Source of the DNA: Bacteroidales bacterium
Lineage (GTDB): Bacteria; Bacteroidota; Bacteroidia; Bacteroidales; UBA932
Assembly: GCA_017476575.1 (NCBI GenBank)
Contig: JAFUZO010000058.1
Location: 1-35,124, forward strand
Length of the DNA: 35,124 nucleotides
Reading direction: 5' to 3'
Shown: one piece after another, positions 8,305-15,806 of the stretch
How the letters are laid out: every line of letters starts with the position of its first letter
How positions within the stretch are numbered: the first letter of the stretch is position 1
Position numbers and translations under genes: made by a program
The notes under the pieces: generated by a model
Seen by the model: only the letters and a program-made list of their open reading frames with translations
Databases searched by the model: none
Told to the model about the DNA's origin: nothing

Positions 8305-9327
8305 ATGGCTGACATCATACTGGGAATCGAGTCCTCCTGCGACGATACATCGGCCGCCGTCATCCGCGACGGCGTGCTGCTTTCCAATGTCATCGCTTCA
8401 CAACAGGTACACAAGGCATACGGGGGCGTGGTGCCGGAACTGGCCTCGCGGGCACATGAACAGAACATCGTTCCGGTGGTGGCTGAAGCGCTCTCGCAGG
8501 CGGGGATCTCCGCCGCAGAACTGACCGCCGTCGCATTTACGCGGGGACCGGGCCTGCTGGGTTCGCTTCTCGTCGGCACCTCGTTCGCCAAGGCGCTCTC
8601 CCTGTCGCTGGACATCCCGATGGTGATGGTCAACCATCTCCAGGGGCATATCCTGGCGAATTTCATCCGGCAGCCGGACGTGCCGGTGGCCGAGCCTTCG
8701 TTCCCGTACCTCTGCCTCCTGGTCTCGGGCGGCAATTCGCAGATCGTGAAGGTGGACTCGCCGCTGGACTACGAGATCCTCGGCCAGACCATCGACGATG
8801 CGGTAGGGGAGGCCTTCGACAAGTGCTCGAAGATGCTGGGACTCGGCTATCCGGGCGGTCCGGTCATCGACCGGCTGGCCAGGACGGGCGACCCCGGGCG
8901 GTTTACGTTCGCCAAGCCGCACATCCCCGGGCTGGACTATAGTTTCTCCGGGGTGAAGACCTCGCTGCTGTATTTCGTACGGGACGAGCTGGCGAAGGAT
9001 CCGACCTTCCTGGAGAACAACAAGGAAGACCTCTGTGCCAGCTTCCAGAAGACGCTGGTCGACATTTTGATGGACAAACTGGTCAAAGCGGCCCGGCAGA
9101 CCGGCATCCGGGAGGTGACTATCGGCGGCGGAGTGTCGGCTAACAGCGGACTCCGGGAGCGGATCGTGGCGGAAGGCCGCAGGCGGGGCTGGAAGACCTA
9201 CCTTCCGCCCTTCAAGTTCACTACGGACAATGCGGCGATGATTGCGGTGGCGGGCTGGTTCCGCTACCGGGCCGGGGAGTGCGCCCCGCTCGACATCGCC
9301 CCTGTCTCCCGTCTCGCAGATTATTGA
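8305..9327 (+). CDS. tsaD: tRNA N6-adenosine threonylcarbamoyltransferase TsaD
   Basis: The product (340 residues) is the universally conserved TsaD/Kae1 ATPase-fold protein. It transfers the threonylcarbamoyl group to A37 of ANN-decoding tRNAs, working with TsaB and TsaE, which are not in the window. Visible features are the N-terminal ILGIESSCDDTSAAV, the AHEQNIVP segment, the metal-binding pair in HLQGH (His111, His115), LLVSGGNSQIV, and the C-terminal TTDNAAMIA containing the last metal Asp. The open frame extends upstream without family similarity, so the start is the ATG at 8305. An FAD oxidoreductase begins 4 bases after the stop. MtaB, which modifies the product further, lies in the divergent operon. 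Confidence 0.97.
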   Translation: MADIILGIESSCDDTSAAVIRDGVLLSNVIASQQVHKAYGGVVPELASRAHEQNIVPVVAEALSQAGISAAELTAVAFTRGPGLLGSLLVGTSFAKALSLSLDIPMVMVNHLQGHILANFIRQPDVPVAEPSFPYLCLLVSGGNSQIVKVDSPLDYEILGQTIDDAVGEAFDKCSKMLGLGYPGGPVIDRLARTGDPGRFTFAKPHIPGLDYSFSGVKTSLLYFVRDELAKDPTFLENNKEDLCASFQKTLVDILMDKLVKAARQTGIREVTIGGGVSANSGLRERIVAEGRRRGWKTYLPPFKFTTDNAAMIAVAGWFRYRAGECAPLDIAPVSRLADY

Positions 9328-9331
9328 GGAT

Positions 9332-10885
9332 ATGAAAGAATTCGAAATCGCCAAGAAGATCGGGAAGGACCTGACGGAAGCGGAACTGCGTGAAGCGGCC
9401 GCCAAGGCGCTCGGTGTCCGGCCGGAGAAGGTCGGCACCGTGACCGTTGTCCGGCGCTCCGTCGATGCCCGACAGGATGTCCTGTACCGTTATCGTGTGC
9501 AGGCATGCCGGGAAGGGGAGACGTATGAGCCTTACTGGCTGCCACTTTTCCAGGATGTACATGGCGCCGAGCCGGTCCTGGTCATCGGCGCCGGTCCGGC
9601 CGGTCTTTTCGCGGCCCTGAAACTGCTCCAGTGCGGACTCAGGCCGGTCATCCTGGAACGTGGCAAGGATGTCCACCGCCGCAAGGCGGACATGGCCCGG
9701 CTCTCGGTCGAGGGCGTGGTCGATCCGGATTCCAATTACTGCTACGGCGAGGGCGGGGCCGGTGCCTTCTCCGACGGTAAACTGTACACCCGTTCCTCCA
9801 AGCGGGGCGATATCCGCGAAGTGCTGCATGCCTTGGTGCAGTTCGGCGCCGATCCCTCCATCCTGATCGACGCCCATCCGCACCTCGGGACGGACAAGTT
9901 GCCCGGTATCGTCGAGAACATCCGCCGCTGCATCGAGGAGCACGGCGGGGAATACCATTTCGACTGCCGTGTCACCGACATCTCCCCGATGGAGGGCGGG
10001 TTCAAGGTGACGGCTGGCGGTGCGGTCTACCAGGCGGCGAAGGTCATCCTGGCGACCGGCCATTCCGCCCGCGACATCTACGGACTCTTCGAGCGGAAGG
10101 AATGGGCCGTCGAGGCGAAGGGGTTCGCTCTCAGTGTCCGTGTCGAGCATCCGCAATGGGTCATTAACCAGATCCGTTACCACGGCAAGTACCAGCCGTT
10201 CATGCCCACGGCGGAATACTCCTTCGTGCAGCAGGTGGAGGGCCGCGGGGTCTTCTCCTTCTGCATGTGCCCGGGCGGCATCCTGGTCCCTTCGTCCACC
10301 GAGGCGGGGACCGTTGTGCTGAACGGCATGTCCAACTCCGCCCGCAACTCCAAGTGGGCCGATGCCGGGGTGGTCGTGCAGATCGAACCGGGCGACCAGC
10401 CGCCGGAATACCAGGGGCCTTTCGCCCTGATGGACTTCCAGCGCGATATCGAGCGGCGGATGTATGAGTATGTCCAGTCGTCGGGCGGTCGGCACCCTCT
10501 CATGGCTCCGGCCCAGCGGATGAAGGACTTCTGCCGCGGCATCGTGTCGAAGGACCTGCCCAGGACTTCCTACCATCCGGGCGCCTGGTCGTCGCCGCTC
10601 CATGAACTTCTGCCGGATCACGTCGCTTCACGTCTCCGGAGGGCCTTTCCCCAGGTGGACCGGCAGATGCACGGGTATTACACCAACGATGCCCTCCTCC
10701 TGGGAGTCGAGTCCCGCACGTCCTCCCCGGTCCGCATCCCGCGCGACCCTGCGACCCTCGAATCCGTCTCCCTCCCCGGCCTCTACCCCTGCGGCGAAGG
10801 GGCGGGCTATGCCGGCGGCATCGTCTCCTCCGCCCTCGACGGCATCAACTGCGCCGCGCAGTGCGCCGCCGGGATGCCCCGGTAA
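9332..10885 (+). CDS. FAD-dependent oxidoreductase (COG2509-like)
   Basis: This 517-residue flavoprotein has an N-terminal domain of about 80 residues (MKEFEIAKKIGKDLTEAEL onward). A Rossmann FAD-binding motif GAGPAG follows at residues 86-91, in the context VLVIGAGPAGLFAAL, ending with the acidic LERG that contacts the ribose. Later blocks are CYGEGGAGAFSDGKLYTR, VILATGHSARDIY and the C-terminal LYPCGEGAGYAGGIVSSALDG, typical of the uncharacterised NAD(P)/FAD dehydrogenases of COG2509. The family's substrate is not established. It starts 4 bases after tsaD, so the two are co-transcribed. No cluster ligands or membrane segments are evident, so a soluble enzyme is expected. Confidence 0.9.
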   Translation: MKEFEIAKKIGKDLTEAELREAAAKALGVRPEKVGTVTVVRRSVDARQDVLYRYRVQACREGETYEPYWLPLFQDVHGAEPVLVIGAGPAGLFAALKLLQCGLRPVILERGKDVHRRKADMARLSVEGVVDPDSNYCYGEGGAGAFSDGKLYTRSSKRGDIREVLHALVQFGADPSILIDAHPHLGTDKLPGIVENIRRCIEEHGGEYHFDCRVTDISPMEGGFKVTAGGAVYQAAKVILATGHSARDIYGLFERKEWAVEAKGFALSVRVEHPQWVINQIRYHGKYQPFMPTAEYSFVQQVEGRGVFSFCMCPGGILVPSSTEAGTVVLNGMSNSARNSKWADAGVVVQIEPGDQPPEYQGPFALMDFQRDIERRMYEYVQSSGGRHPLMAPAQRMKDFCRGIVSKDLPRTSYHPGAWSSPLHELLPDHVASRLRRAFPQVDRQMHGYYTNDALLLGVESRTSSPVRIPRDPATLESVSLPGLYPCGEGAGYAGGIVSSALDGINCAAQCAAGMPR

Positions 10886-11244
10886 CGGACCCTCTCCCGG
10901 GCCCGGTGGACCGGTCCTTTGTCACTGCGCTGTCTCCGGAGATGATGACAAGGATGTCCAGCGTATCTTCCCTGTCATCATTGCTGAGTTCCACACCTTT
11001 ATTCTTCAGAGGATCCTCCTGCCTCACTTGGGCGTATCAATCTGAGTGTCTGCCTCTTGCGGGCTCACATTCCTGACACCGGATCAACGATGGAAGTGCC
11101 CGCTCAGACCCATTACCATGCATCAGGCGTGGTCAGGCTTCCATGTGCGGAAAGCCTGATTTTGCGCATATTGTGTGAAAAAATCGCATTTTGCGCTCAT
11201 GCTGCACAAATTTTGACTATCTTATGGGGGAAATTGTAAAACCA
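10886..11244. other. Intergenic stretch with no convincing gene
   Basis: These 359 bases separate the FAD oxidoreductase from the truncated phosphatase. On the minus strand an open frame of 60 codons (10845-11027) starts with a plausible-looking piece (residues such as KNKGVELSNDDRED), but it runs into the 3' end of the oxidoreductase gene and has no known relative, so it is not called. Near the right end ATTTTGCGC occurs twice (from 11159 and from 11188). A hairpin at 11133-11163 is listed separately. No clean TAnnTTTG element was found before the phosphatase; TATCTTAT at 11218 is a poor match. Confidence 0.4.
11133..11163 (+). terminator. Possible terminator hairpin between the FAD oxidoreductase and phosphatase genes
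   Basis: TCAGGCTTCC (11133-11142) pairs with GG-A-AAGCCTGA (11149-11159) around a 6-base loop, with one bulged A, and is followed by a run of four T. It is about 250 bases beyond the oxidoreductase stop, so it may belong to a lost gene or close the tsaD transcript late. Confidence 0.4.
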
Positions 11245-12276
11245 ATGAAAAAAATCATCCTTATCAACTGTCTGCTGTTGCCGTTTGCTTTGTGCGCCCA
11301 GGAGCAGAAGTCCGTAGAGACCAAGAACCCCGAAATGGTCCGCATGATTCATGAAAATCTTTTCAGGGCCGGAATCAATACCAATCCTTACGAGTATCTC
11401 CCGACAACTGAAACGCCTGTTCCTAAGGGATATAAGCCGTTTTATATCAGTCATTACGGCCGGCATGGATCACGCAGTGACTGGGCAGGGACTGCCTATC
11501 CGGCACTACTCGACAGGTATAGCAAGGCTTCGGAGGCCGGCCTGCTGACAACGGAGGGAGAGTCTGCTTTCGCACGTGTCAAGGAGATTATCCGTTTGCA
11601 CGCCGGGATGGACGGCCGCCTGACTCGGCGCGGCGCTTCGGAACACAGGCAGATAGCGGGCCGGATGTATACCAGATATAAAGGAGTATTCCATGATGGA
11701 TCCCGCAGGGTGCGGGCGATTTCCAGCATTGCTCCACGCTGTATTGTGAGCATGGCTGCTTTCACTGGAGAACTGCTTTCCCGCGACAGCCATCTGGATA
11801 TAAGTTGGGATACAGGTTCAGAGTTTATGAAGATATGCAGCACAGAGGATTCCCGCGATGTCAAGAAAAAGGTACAAGGGATATTGGACGAGCAAGCCGC
11901 CGCCCATGTCCCCGACACGGCCTCATTTATGCGGAGAGTCTTCAAAGATCCTGCGGCGGCCCGCTCCATTGTCGGTGATCCGGTGGTGCTGATGCGCCAC
12001 ACCTTCGATATTGCGGCTATTTGCGGATTCTGGCCATCTTGCTTTTTGCAGGGCTGTCGTCCTGCTCGAAAATCGGGGAGAAACCTTCTTTCGAGAAAAA
12101 GACAGCTGCATCGGAACAAGATGCCGGAAATGATGGACAAGAGTCTGCCCGCCTGGCGCGGCTTGGGCAGACTCCTGTCATCTGTACATATCTTACCGAG
12201 TATACTACTGACTTTCCGTCGGAGGCAGATATCCGCTGCTTTACGCATATCAATTATGGACACGGCCGTTTTGTGA
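11245..12276 (+). pseudogene. Histidine-type phosphatase, truncated at about residue 259
   Basis: The N-terminal part is a secreted histidine acid phosphatase of the phytase/MINPP-like group common in Bacteroidales. It has a signal peptide (MKKIILINCLLLPFALCAQ) and the active-site block ISHYGRHGSRSDW, with the phosphohistidine expected at His74 and Arg73/Arg77 alongside. Further family segments are LTRRGASEHRQIAGRMYTRY and SSIAPRCIVSMAAF. Homology-like sequence stops near position 12020, after VVLMRHTFDIAA. From there the frame continues to a TGA at 12274-12276 only as out-of-frame reading of the next gene. Full-length relatives are about 430 residues, so the C-terminal part with the proton-donor region is missing. 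The product should be inactive. Base composition is more AT-rich than the housekeeping neighbours. Confidence 0.85.
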
Positions 12277-13166
12277 ACAAGACGACCGGGGATGGCGGAA
12301 TCGATATCGCCAAGCCGGAATTGCTCAAAAAACTTGTTGCATACAAGGCCTCATATCCTGAACTCAAGATTCTTCTGATGATCGGAGGATGGGGAAAAAA
12401 CGCTGACGGATTTTCGATGATGGCCCGGGATGATACCAAGCGCAAGGCATTCTGTGATGAATGTGCGCGGATCTGCGACCAATACGGGCTTGACGGAATC
12501 GACCTTGATTGGGAGTATCCGACATACGCTGCGGAAGGCAACGGTGCGGATCCGTCCGACACCAAGAATTTCACCTTGTTGATGAAAGGACTTCGCGAAG
12601 TATTGGGAGATGGCAGGCTGATATCTTATGCGGCTCCTTCGAACGGGAAATACATCGACAATAAGGCAGTCCTTCAGTATGTCGATTATATAAATGTGAT
12701 GACTTACTCTATGGGAGACCCGCCTTACCATAATTCTCCTCTGTACCATTCCTCGCTTACCAAGAGCCGGTCCGGGGCGGAAAGTATCGAAATCTTCCAT
12801 GGTCAAGGAGTGCCGTATGACAGGATGAACTATGGAATGGCCTTCTATGGCCATGGCGATGGCAACATATATCCGTCCTCAGTACAATATTACCGTGTGC
12901 CGGACATTCTGGAAAAGGGCCTGTGCAACGGTAAAAGTGTAGCCGGGTATAATATCCGTCATTGGGACGATACCGGCAAGAATTGCTACCTGGGAGACGC
13001 CCTCGGAAACATGTATGCCAGTTATGAAGATGTCGAGTCGCTCGGCTATCGTGTCGCCTTTGTCAAACAGAAGGGAATGTTGGGTGCATTTGCCTGGGAA
13101 TACCGTGAAGATACCACCGACGGTACTCTCCGCTATGCCCTGCATGACTTGATGACGGAGAAATAG
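12021..13166 (+). CDS. Glycoside hydrolase family 18 lipoprotein with a disrupted 5' end
   Basis: The product (381 residues from a TTG start) is a GH18-type chitinase or endo-beta-N-acetylglucosaminidase-like enzyme. The catalytic motif DGIDLDWEYP is intact, with Asp158, Asp161, Asp163 and the proton-donor Glu165. LKILLMIGGWG and DYINVMTYSMGD are further barrel strands of the family. The N-terminus RILAILLFAGLSSC followed by SK is a lipoprotein signal with its lipidated Cys at residue 15. The frame is open upstream only to a TGA at 11976-11978 and contains no ATG, so TTG at 12021 is the only ordinary start. This agrees with loss of the original start when the upstream phosphatase was truncated. 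Expression may therefore depend on the phosphatase promoter. Substrate (chitin, peptidoglycan or N-glycan) cannot be decided. Confidence 0.85.
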   Translation: MRILAILLFAGLSSCSKIGEKPSFEKKTAASEQDAGNDGQESARLARLGQTPVICTYLTEYTTDFPSEADIRCFTHINYGHGRFVNKTTGDGGIDIAKPELLKKLVAYKASYPELKILLMIGGWGKNADGFSMMARDDTKRKAFCDECARICDQYGLDGIDLDWEYPTYAAEGNGADPSDTKNFTLLMKGLREVLGDGRLISYAAPSNGKYIDNKAVLQYVDYINVMTYSMGDPPYHNSPLYHSSLTKSRSGAESIEIFHGQGVPYDRMNYGMAFYGHGDGNIYPSSVQYYRVPDILEKGLCNGKSVAGYNIRHWDDTGKNCYLGDALGNMYASYEDVESLGYRVAFVKQKGMLGAFAWEYREDTTDGTLRYALHDLMTEK

Positions 13167-13295
13167 TCTTTGGAAGAAGGAGCGGGGTTGTCCATCATCT
13201 TGCGGGGAATGGAGACAGCGGGGAGGAGAAAGCCTCGGCAAGAAATGGGAGGAAGAGAGAGGCCTGAAGCAATACACAATCCCTACAAATTGGTA

Positions 13296-13326
13296 TTGCA
13301 GAAGGTCTCTTTCAGCCTTACCTTTG
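13296..13326 (+). promoter_or_regulatory. Promoter of the TetR regulator gene
   Basis: TTG at 13296-13298 and TACCTTTG at 13319-13326 are separated by 20 bases, a full match to the Bacteroidetes -33/-7 arrangement. The -7 element ends 25 bases before the ATG at 13352. Confidence 0.75.
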
Positions 13327-13351
13327 CACTCTGAAAGAAAAACATCGTCCT

Positions 13352-13963
13352 ATGCAGGTGCAGAAGGCAGATACCCGGAAAAAGATACTGGCCGTTTCCC
13401 GGAAACTCTTCCTGAGAAAGGGTTTCCGGGGTACGACTACCCGGGAAATCGCCGCTGCGGCCGGGGTGACTCCGGGTAATCTCTATCATTATTTTTCCTC
13501 GAAGGACCAGATCTTTTGTACGCTTGTCTCCCCGGCCATGCAAGCGCTGGAGCAGATGCTGGACGAGAACCACGGAGTGAACGGCAGCGATGTGCTGAAG
13601 CTGCGTGACGAGCGTTTCTGTGCGGAGACGACAGAGGAATATGCCACCCTTCTCCGTCGGCATAGGATGCATCTGAGGTTGTTGCTGTTCAATGCACAAG
13701 GATCCAGCCTGGAGGACTACAAGGAGTATTACGTCGATAAATCTACGACGAAGGTCCTCGCCTGGCTGGAAAGGATGCAGGCGGAACATCCTGAGATGAA
13801 GGGCCATGTCTCGGACTTTTTCATCCACTTGAATACGGTGTGGATGTTTGCGCTGCTGGAAGAAGTGCTGATGCACAATTTGCCCGAGGAGGAGATGCGG
13901 GCGGTGATTTCGGATTATGTCCGGTTTGAGATATTGGGTTGGAAGAAGATGTTCAATCTATGA
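13352..13963 (+). CDS. TetR/AcrR family transcriptional regulator
   Basis: This 203-residue protein has an N-terminal TetR helix-turn-helix. RKKILAVSRKLFLRKGF forms the first helix, and TTREIAAAAGVTPGNLYHYFSSKDQIF (about residues 28-54) is the classic recognition unit with its LYHYF core. The rest is a helical ligand and dimerisation domain without a recognised family. It sits 67 bases before the two-gene ABC exporter on the same strand, the usual arrangement for a local repressor of an efflux or export pair. Ligand and operator are unknown, and I did not find an obvious palindrome in the promoter. Confidence 0.92.
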   Translation: MQVQKADTRKKILAVSRKLFLRKGFRGTTTREIAAAAGVTPGNLYHYFSSKDQIFCTLVSPAMQALEQMLDENHGVNGSDVLKLRDERFCAETTEEYATLLRRHRMHLRLLLFNAQGSSLEDYKEYYVDKSTTKVLAWLERMQAEHPEMKGHVSDFFIHLNTVWMFALLEEVLMHNLPEEEMRAVISDYVRFEILGWKKMFNL

Positions 13964-13990
13964 CGATCGCCTGCGGGCGGCCGTTTTTTA

Positions 13991-14022
13991 TTGGAAACAA
14001 AATGAAACATTGTTCACTTTTG
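13991..14022 (+). promoter_or_regulatory. Possible promoter of the ABC exporter pair
   Basis: TTG (13991-13993) is followed after 21 bases by CACTTTTG (14015-14022), one base off the TAnnTTTG core, ending 8 bases before the ATG at 14031. It would let the exporter be transcribed separately from tetR. Read-through from tetR is equally possible. Confidence 0.4.
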
Positions 14023-14030
14023 AGTTGATT

Positions 14031-15806
14031 ATGGAAAAGAGACAGAACATTTTGAAACCCCTGCTGGATTATGCAGGGAAACGGAGGGCATTGACTTGGC
14101 TGTCCATGTTCCTTTCCGGGGTCGGCCAGCTGCTCGCCCTGATGCCGTTTATCTGTATCTGGGCGATCCTGCGTGAAGTGCTGGACGTTGCGCCGGACTT
14201 TTCAGCGGCATCCGGGGTTACCCGTTACGGGTGGATGGCGGTGGGCTTTGCCATCGCGTCCATCCTTGTCTATTTCGGCGCGTTGATGTGTTCGCATCTT
14301 GCAGCCTTCCGGATCGTATCCAATATGCGGAAGGCACTGCTGCAGCATATCATGACCCTCCCCATCGGTTTCCTGGACAGTATCGGAAGCGGGAAAATCC
14401 GCAAATGGGTGCAGGATTCTACGGAGTCCACCGAGACTTATCTGGCCCACCAGCTGCCGGACAAAGCCGGGATGTATGCAACAATGGCGGGGCTGGCCGT
14501 GCTGATGTTCCTCTTCGACTGGAGGATGGGCCTGCTCTGTCTTGCGACCGTCTTCCTGGCCTTCATCGTGATGGTATCCCTGATGACGGGACCTGCGTTG
14601 AAGAAAAAGATGGCAGAATATGGCCTGGCGCTGGATGCGATGTCCAATGAGGCGGTGGAGTATGTACGGGGCATTCCGGTCGTAAAGACCTTCGGGCAGT
14701 CCGTATTCTCCTTCAAGCGCTTCAAGACGGCGATCGACGAATACCAGAAATGGGTCATCGCCTATACACTTCAGTTGCGTCTGCCGATGACGCTCTATAC
14801 AGTACTTGTGAACAGTTCTTTCGCCGTCCTCATCGGCATCACGCTGGTAGTTCTCGAAGGCGGATCTCCCTCCCATGGATTCTTGCTGAATCTGCTCTAC
14901 TATATCATTATCACACCGGCCATTGCCGTGACGCTGAACCGTATCATGTTCGCCAGCGAGAATGAAATGATTGTGGCCGAGGCTCTCTCAAAGATGGATA
15001 ACATTCTCTCGATCGAGCCGCTGATGGAACCTGTGGAGCCCAAGATTCCTTCAAATAATGACATTGAGCTCAGGAATGTGCATTTCCGCTATCCGCAGGC
15101 GGAGCGGAATGCCGTGGAGGGTATCTCCCTGGCCATTCCTGCCGGAATGAAGATCGCTTTTGTCGGCCCTTCGGGCGGCGGGAAGACAACCCTCGCCAGC
15201 CTGATCGCCAGATTTTTCGACGTCAGCGGCGGTTCCATTTCACTCGGCGGTGTCGACATCCGGGATATCGGGAAAAAAGAACTGATGGACCGCATCTCTT
15301 TTGTTTTCCAAGACAGCCGGCTGCTGAAGACAAGCATCCTGGAAAACGTCCGGATGGGGCGGCCGACGGCTTCGCGTGAGGAGGTCCTGGAGGCACTTCG
15401 CAAAGCCCAATGTGATGATATCCTGGAGAAACTGCCACAAGGGGTAGATACGGTGATCGGGACATGCGGGACCTATCTTTCGGGCGGCGAGCAGCAGCGT
15501 ATCGCCATCGCCCGTGTGATGCTGAAGGACAGCCCCGTCATGATCCTGGACGAGGCGACGGCTTTTGCCGATGCCGATAATGAAGTCCGGGTACAACAGG
15601 CCTTCTCCGAGCTGTCCTCCGAAGGCAAGACCATCATCATGATCGCCCACAGGCTGTCCTCCGTGACGGATACGGACTGCATCTGCCTGCTGGAAGACGG
15701 ACACATCACGCAACAGGGCCCGCATGAGGCTCTCCTTAAAAAGGGCGGCAAATATGCCGATATGTGGAAACAATATGCAGAATCAATCAAATGGAACATC
15801 AAATGA
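14031..15806 (+). CDS. ABC exporter half-transporter, permease plus ATPase (first subunit)
   Basis: The product (591 residues) is a type IV ABC half-transporter: six membrane helices in about the first 320 residues, then a nucleotide-binding domain. Visible motifs are Walker A GPSGGGKTT (Lys385), signature LSGGEQQR (from Leu483), Walker B VMILDEAT (Asp507, Glu508) and the switch His in IAHRLSS. The D-loop reads FADADNE rather than the commoner SALD, as in siderophore-type pairs such as YbtP/YbtQ and IrtA/IrtB. The start at 14031 gives a short basic N-terminus before the first helix. The stop overlaps the second subunit by 4 bases, pointing to a heterodimer. The substrate is unknown: siderophore-like compounds, lipids or drugs are all possible. 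Confidence 0.9.
   Translation: MEKRQNILKPLLDYAGKRRALTWLSMFLSGVGQLLALMPFICIWAILREVLDVAPDFSAASGVTRYGWMAVGFAIASILVYFGALMCSHLAAFRIVSNMRKALLQHIMTLPIGFLDSIGSGKIRKWVQDSTESTETYLAHQLPDKAGMYATMAGLAVLMFLFDWRMGLLCLATVFLAFIVMVSLMTGPALKKKMAEYGLALDAMSNEAVEYVRGIPVVKTFGQSVFSFKRFKTAIDEYQKWVIAYTLQLRLPMTLYTVLVNSSFAVLIGITLVVLEGGSPSHGFLLNLLYYIIITPAIAVTLNRIMFASENEMIVAEALSKMDNILSIEPLMEPVEPKIPSNNDIELRNVHFRYPQAERNAVEGISLAIPAGMKIAFVGPSGGGKTTLASLIARFFDVSGGSISLGGVDIRDIGKKELMDRISFVFQDSRLLKTSILENVRMGRPTASREEVLEALRKAQCDDILEKLPQGVDTVIGTCGTYLSGGEQQRIAIARVMLKDSPVMILDEATAFADADNEVRVQQAFSELSSEGKTIIMIAHRLSSVTDTDCICLLEDGHITQQGPHEALLKKGGKYADMWKQYAESIKWNIK

Noticed and set aside
10845..11027. A 60-codon minus-strand frame as a small gene
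   Set aside because: Half of it overlaps the 3' end of the oxidoreductase antisense, no promoter was found, and the translation is not recognisable.
11245..12300. Programmed frameshift or functional fusion of phosphatase and GH18
   Set aside because: No slippery sequence is seen, the phosphatase lacks half its fold, and the GH18 part begins with its own lipoprotein signal peptide, which would be senseless inside a fusion.
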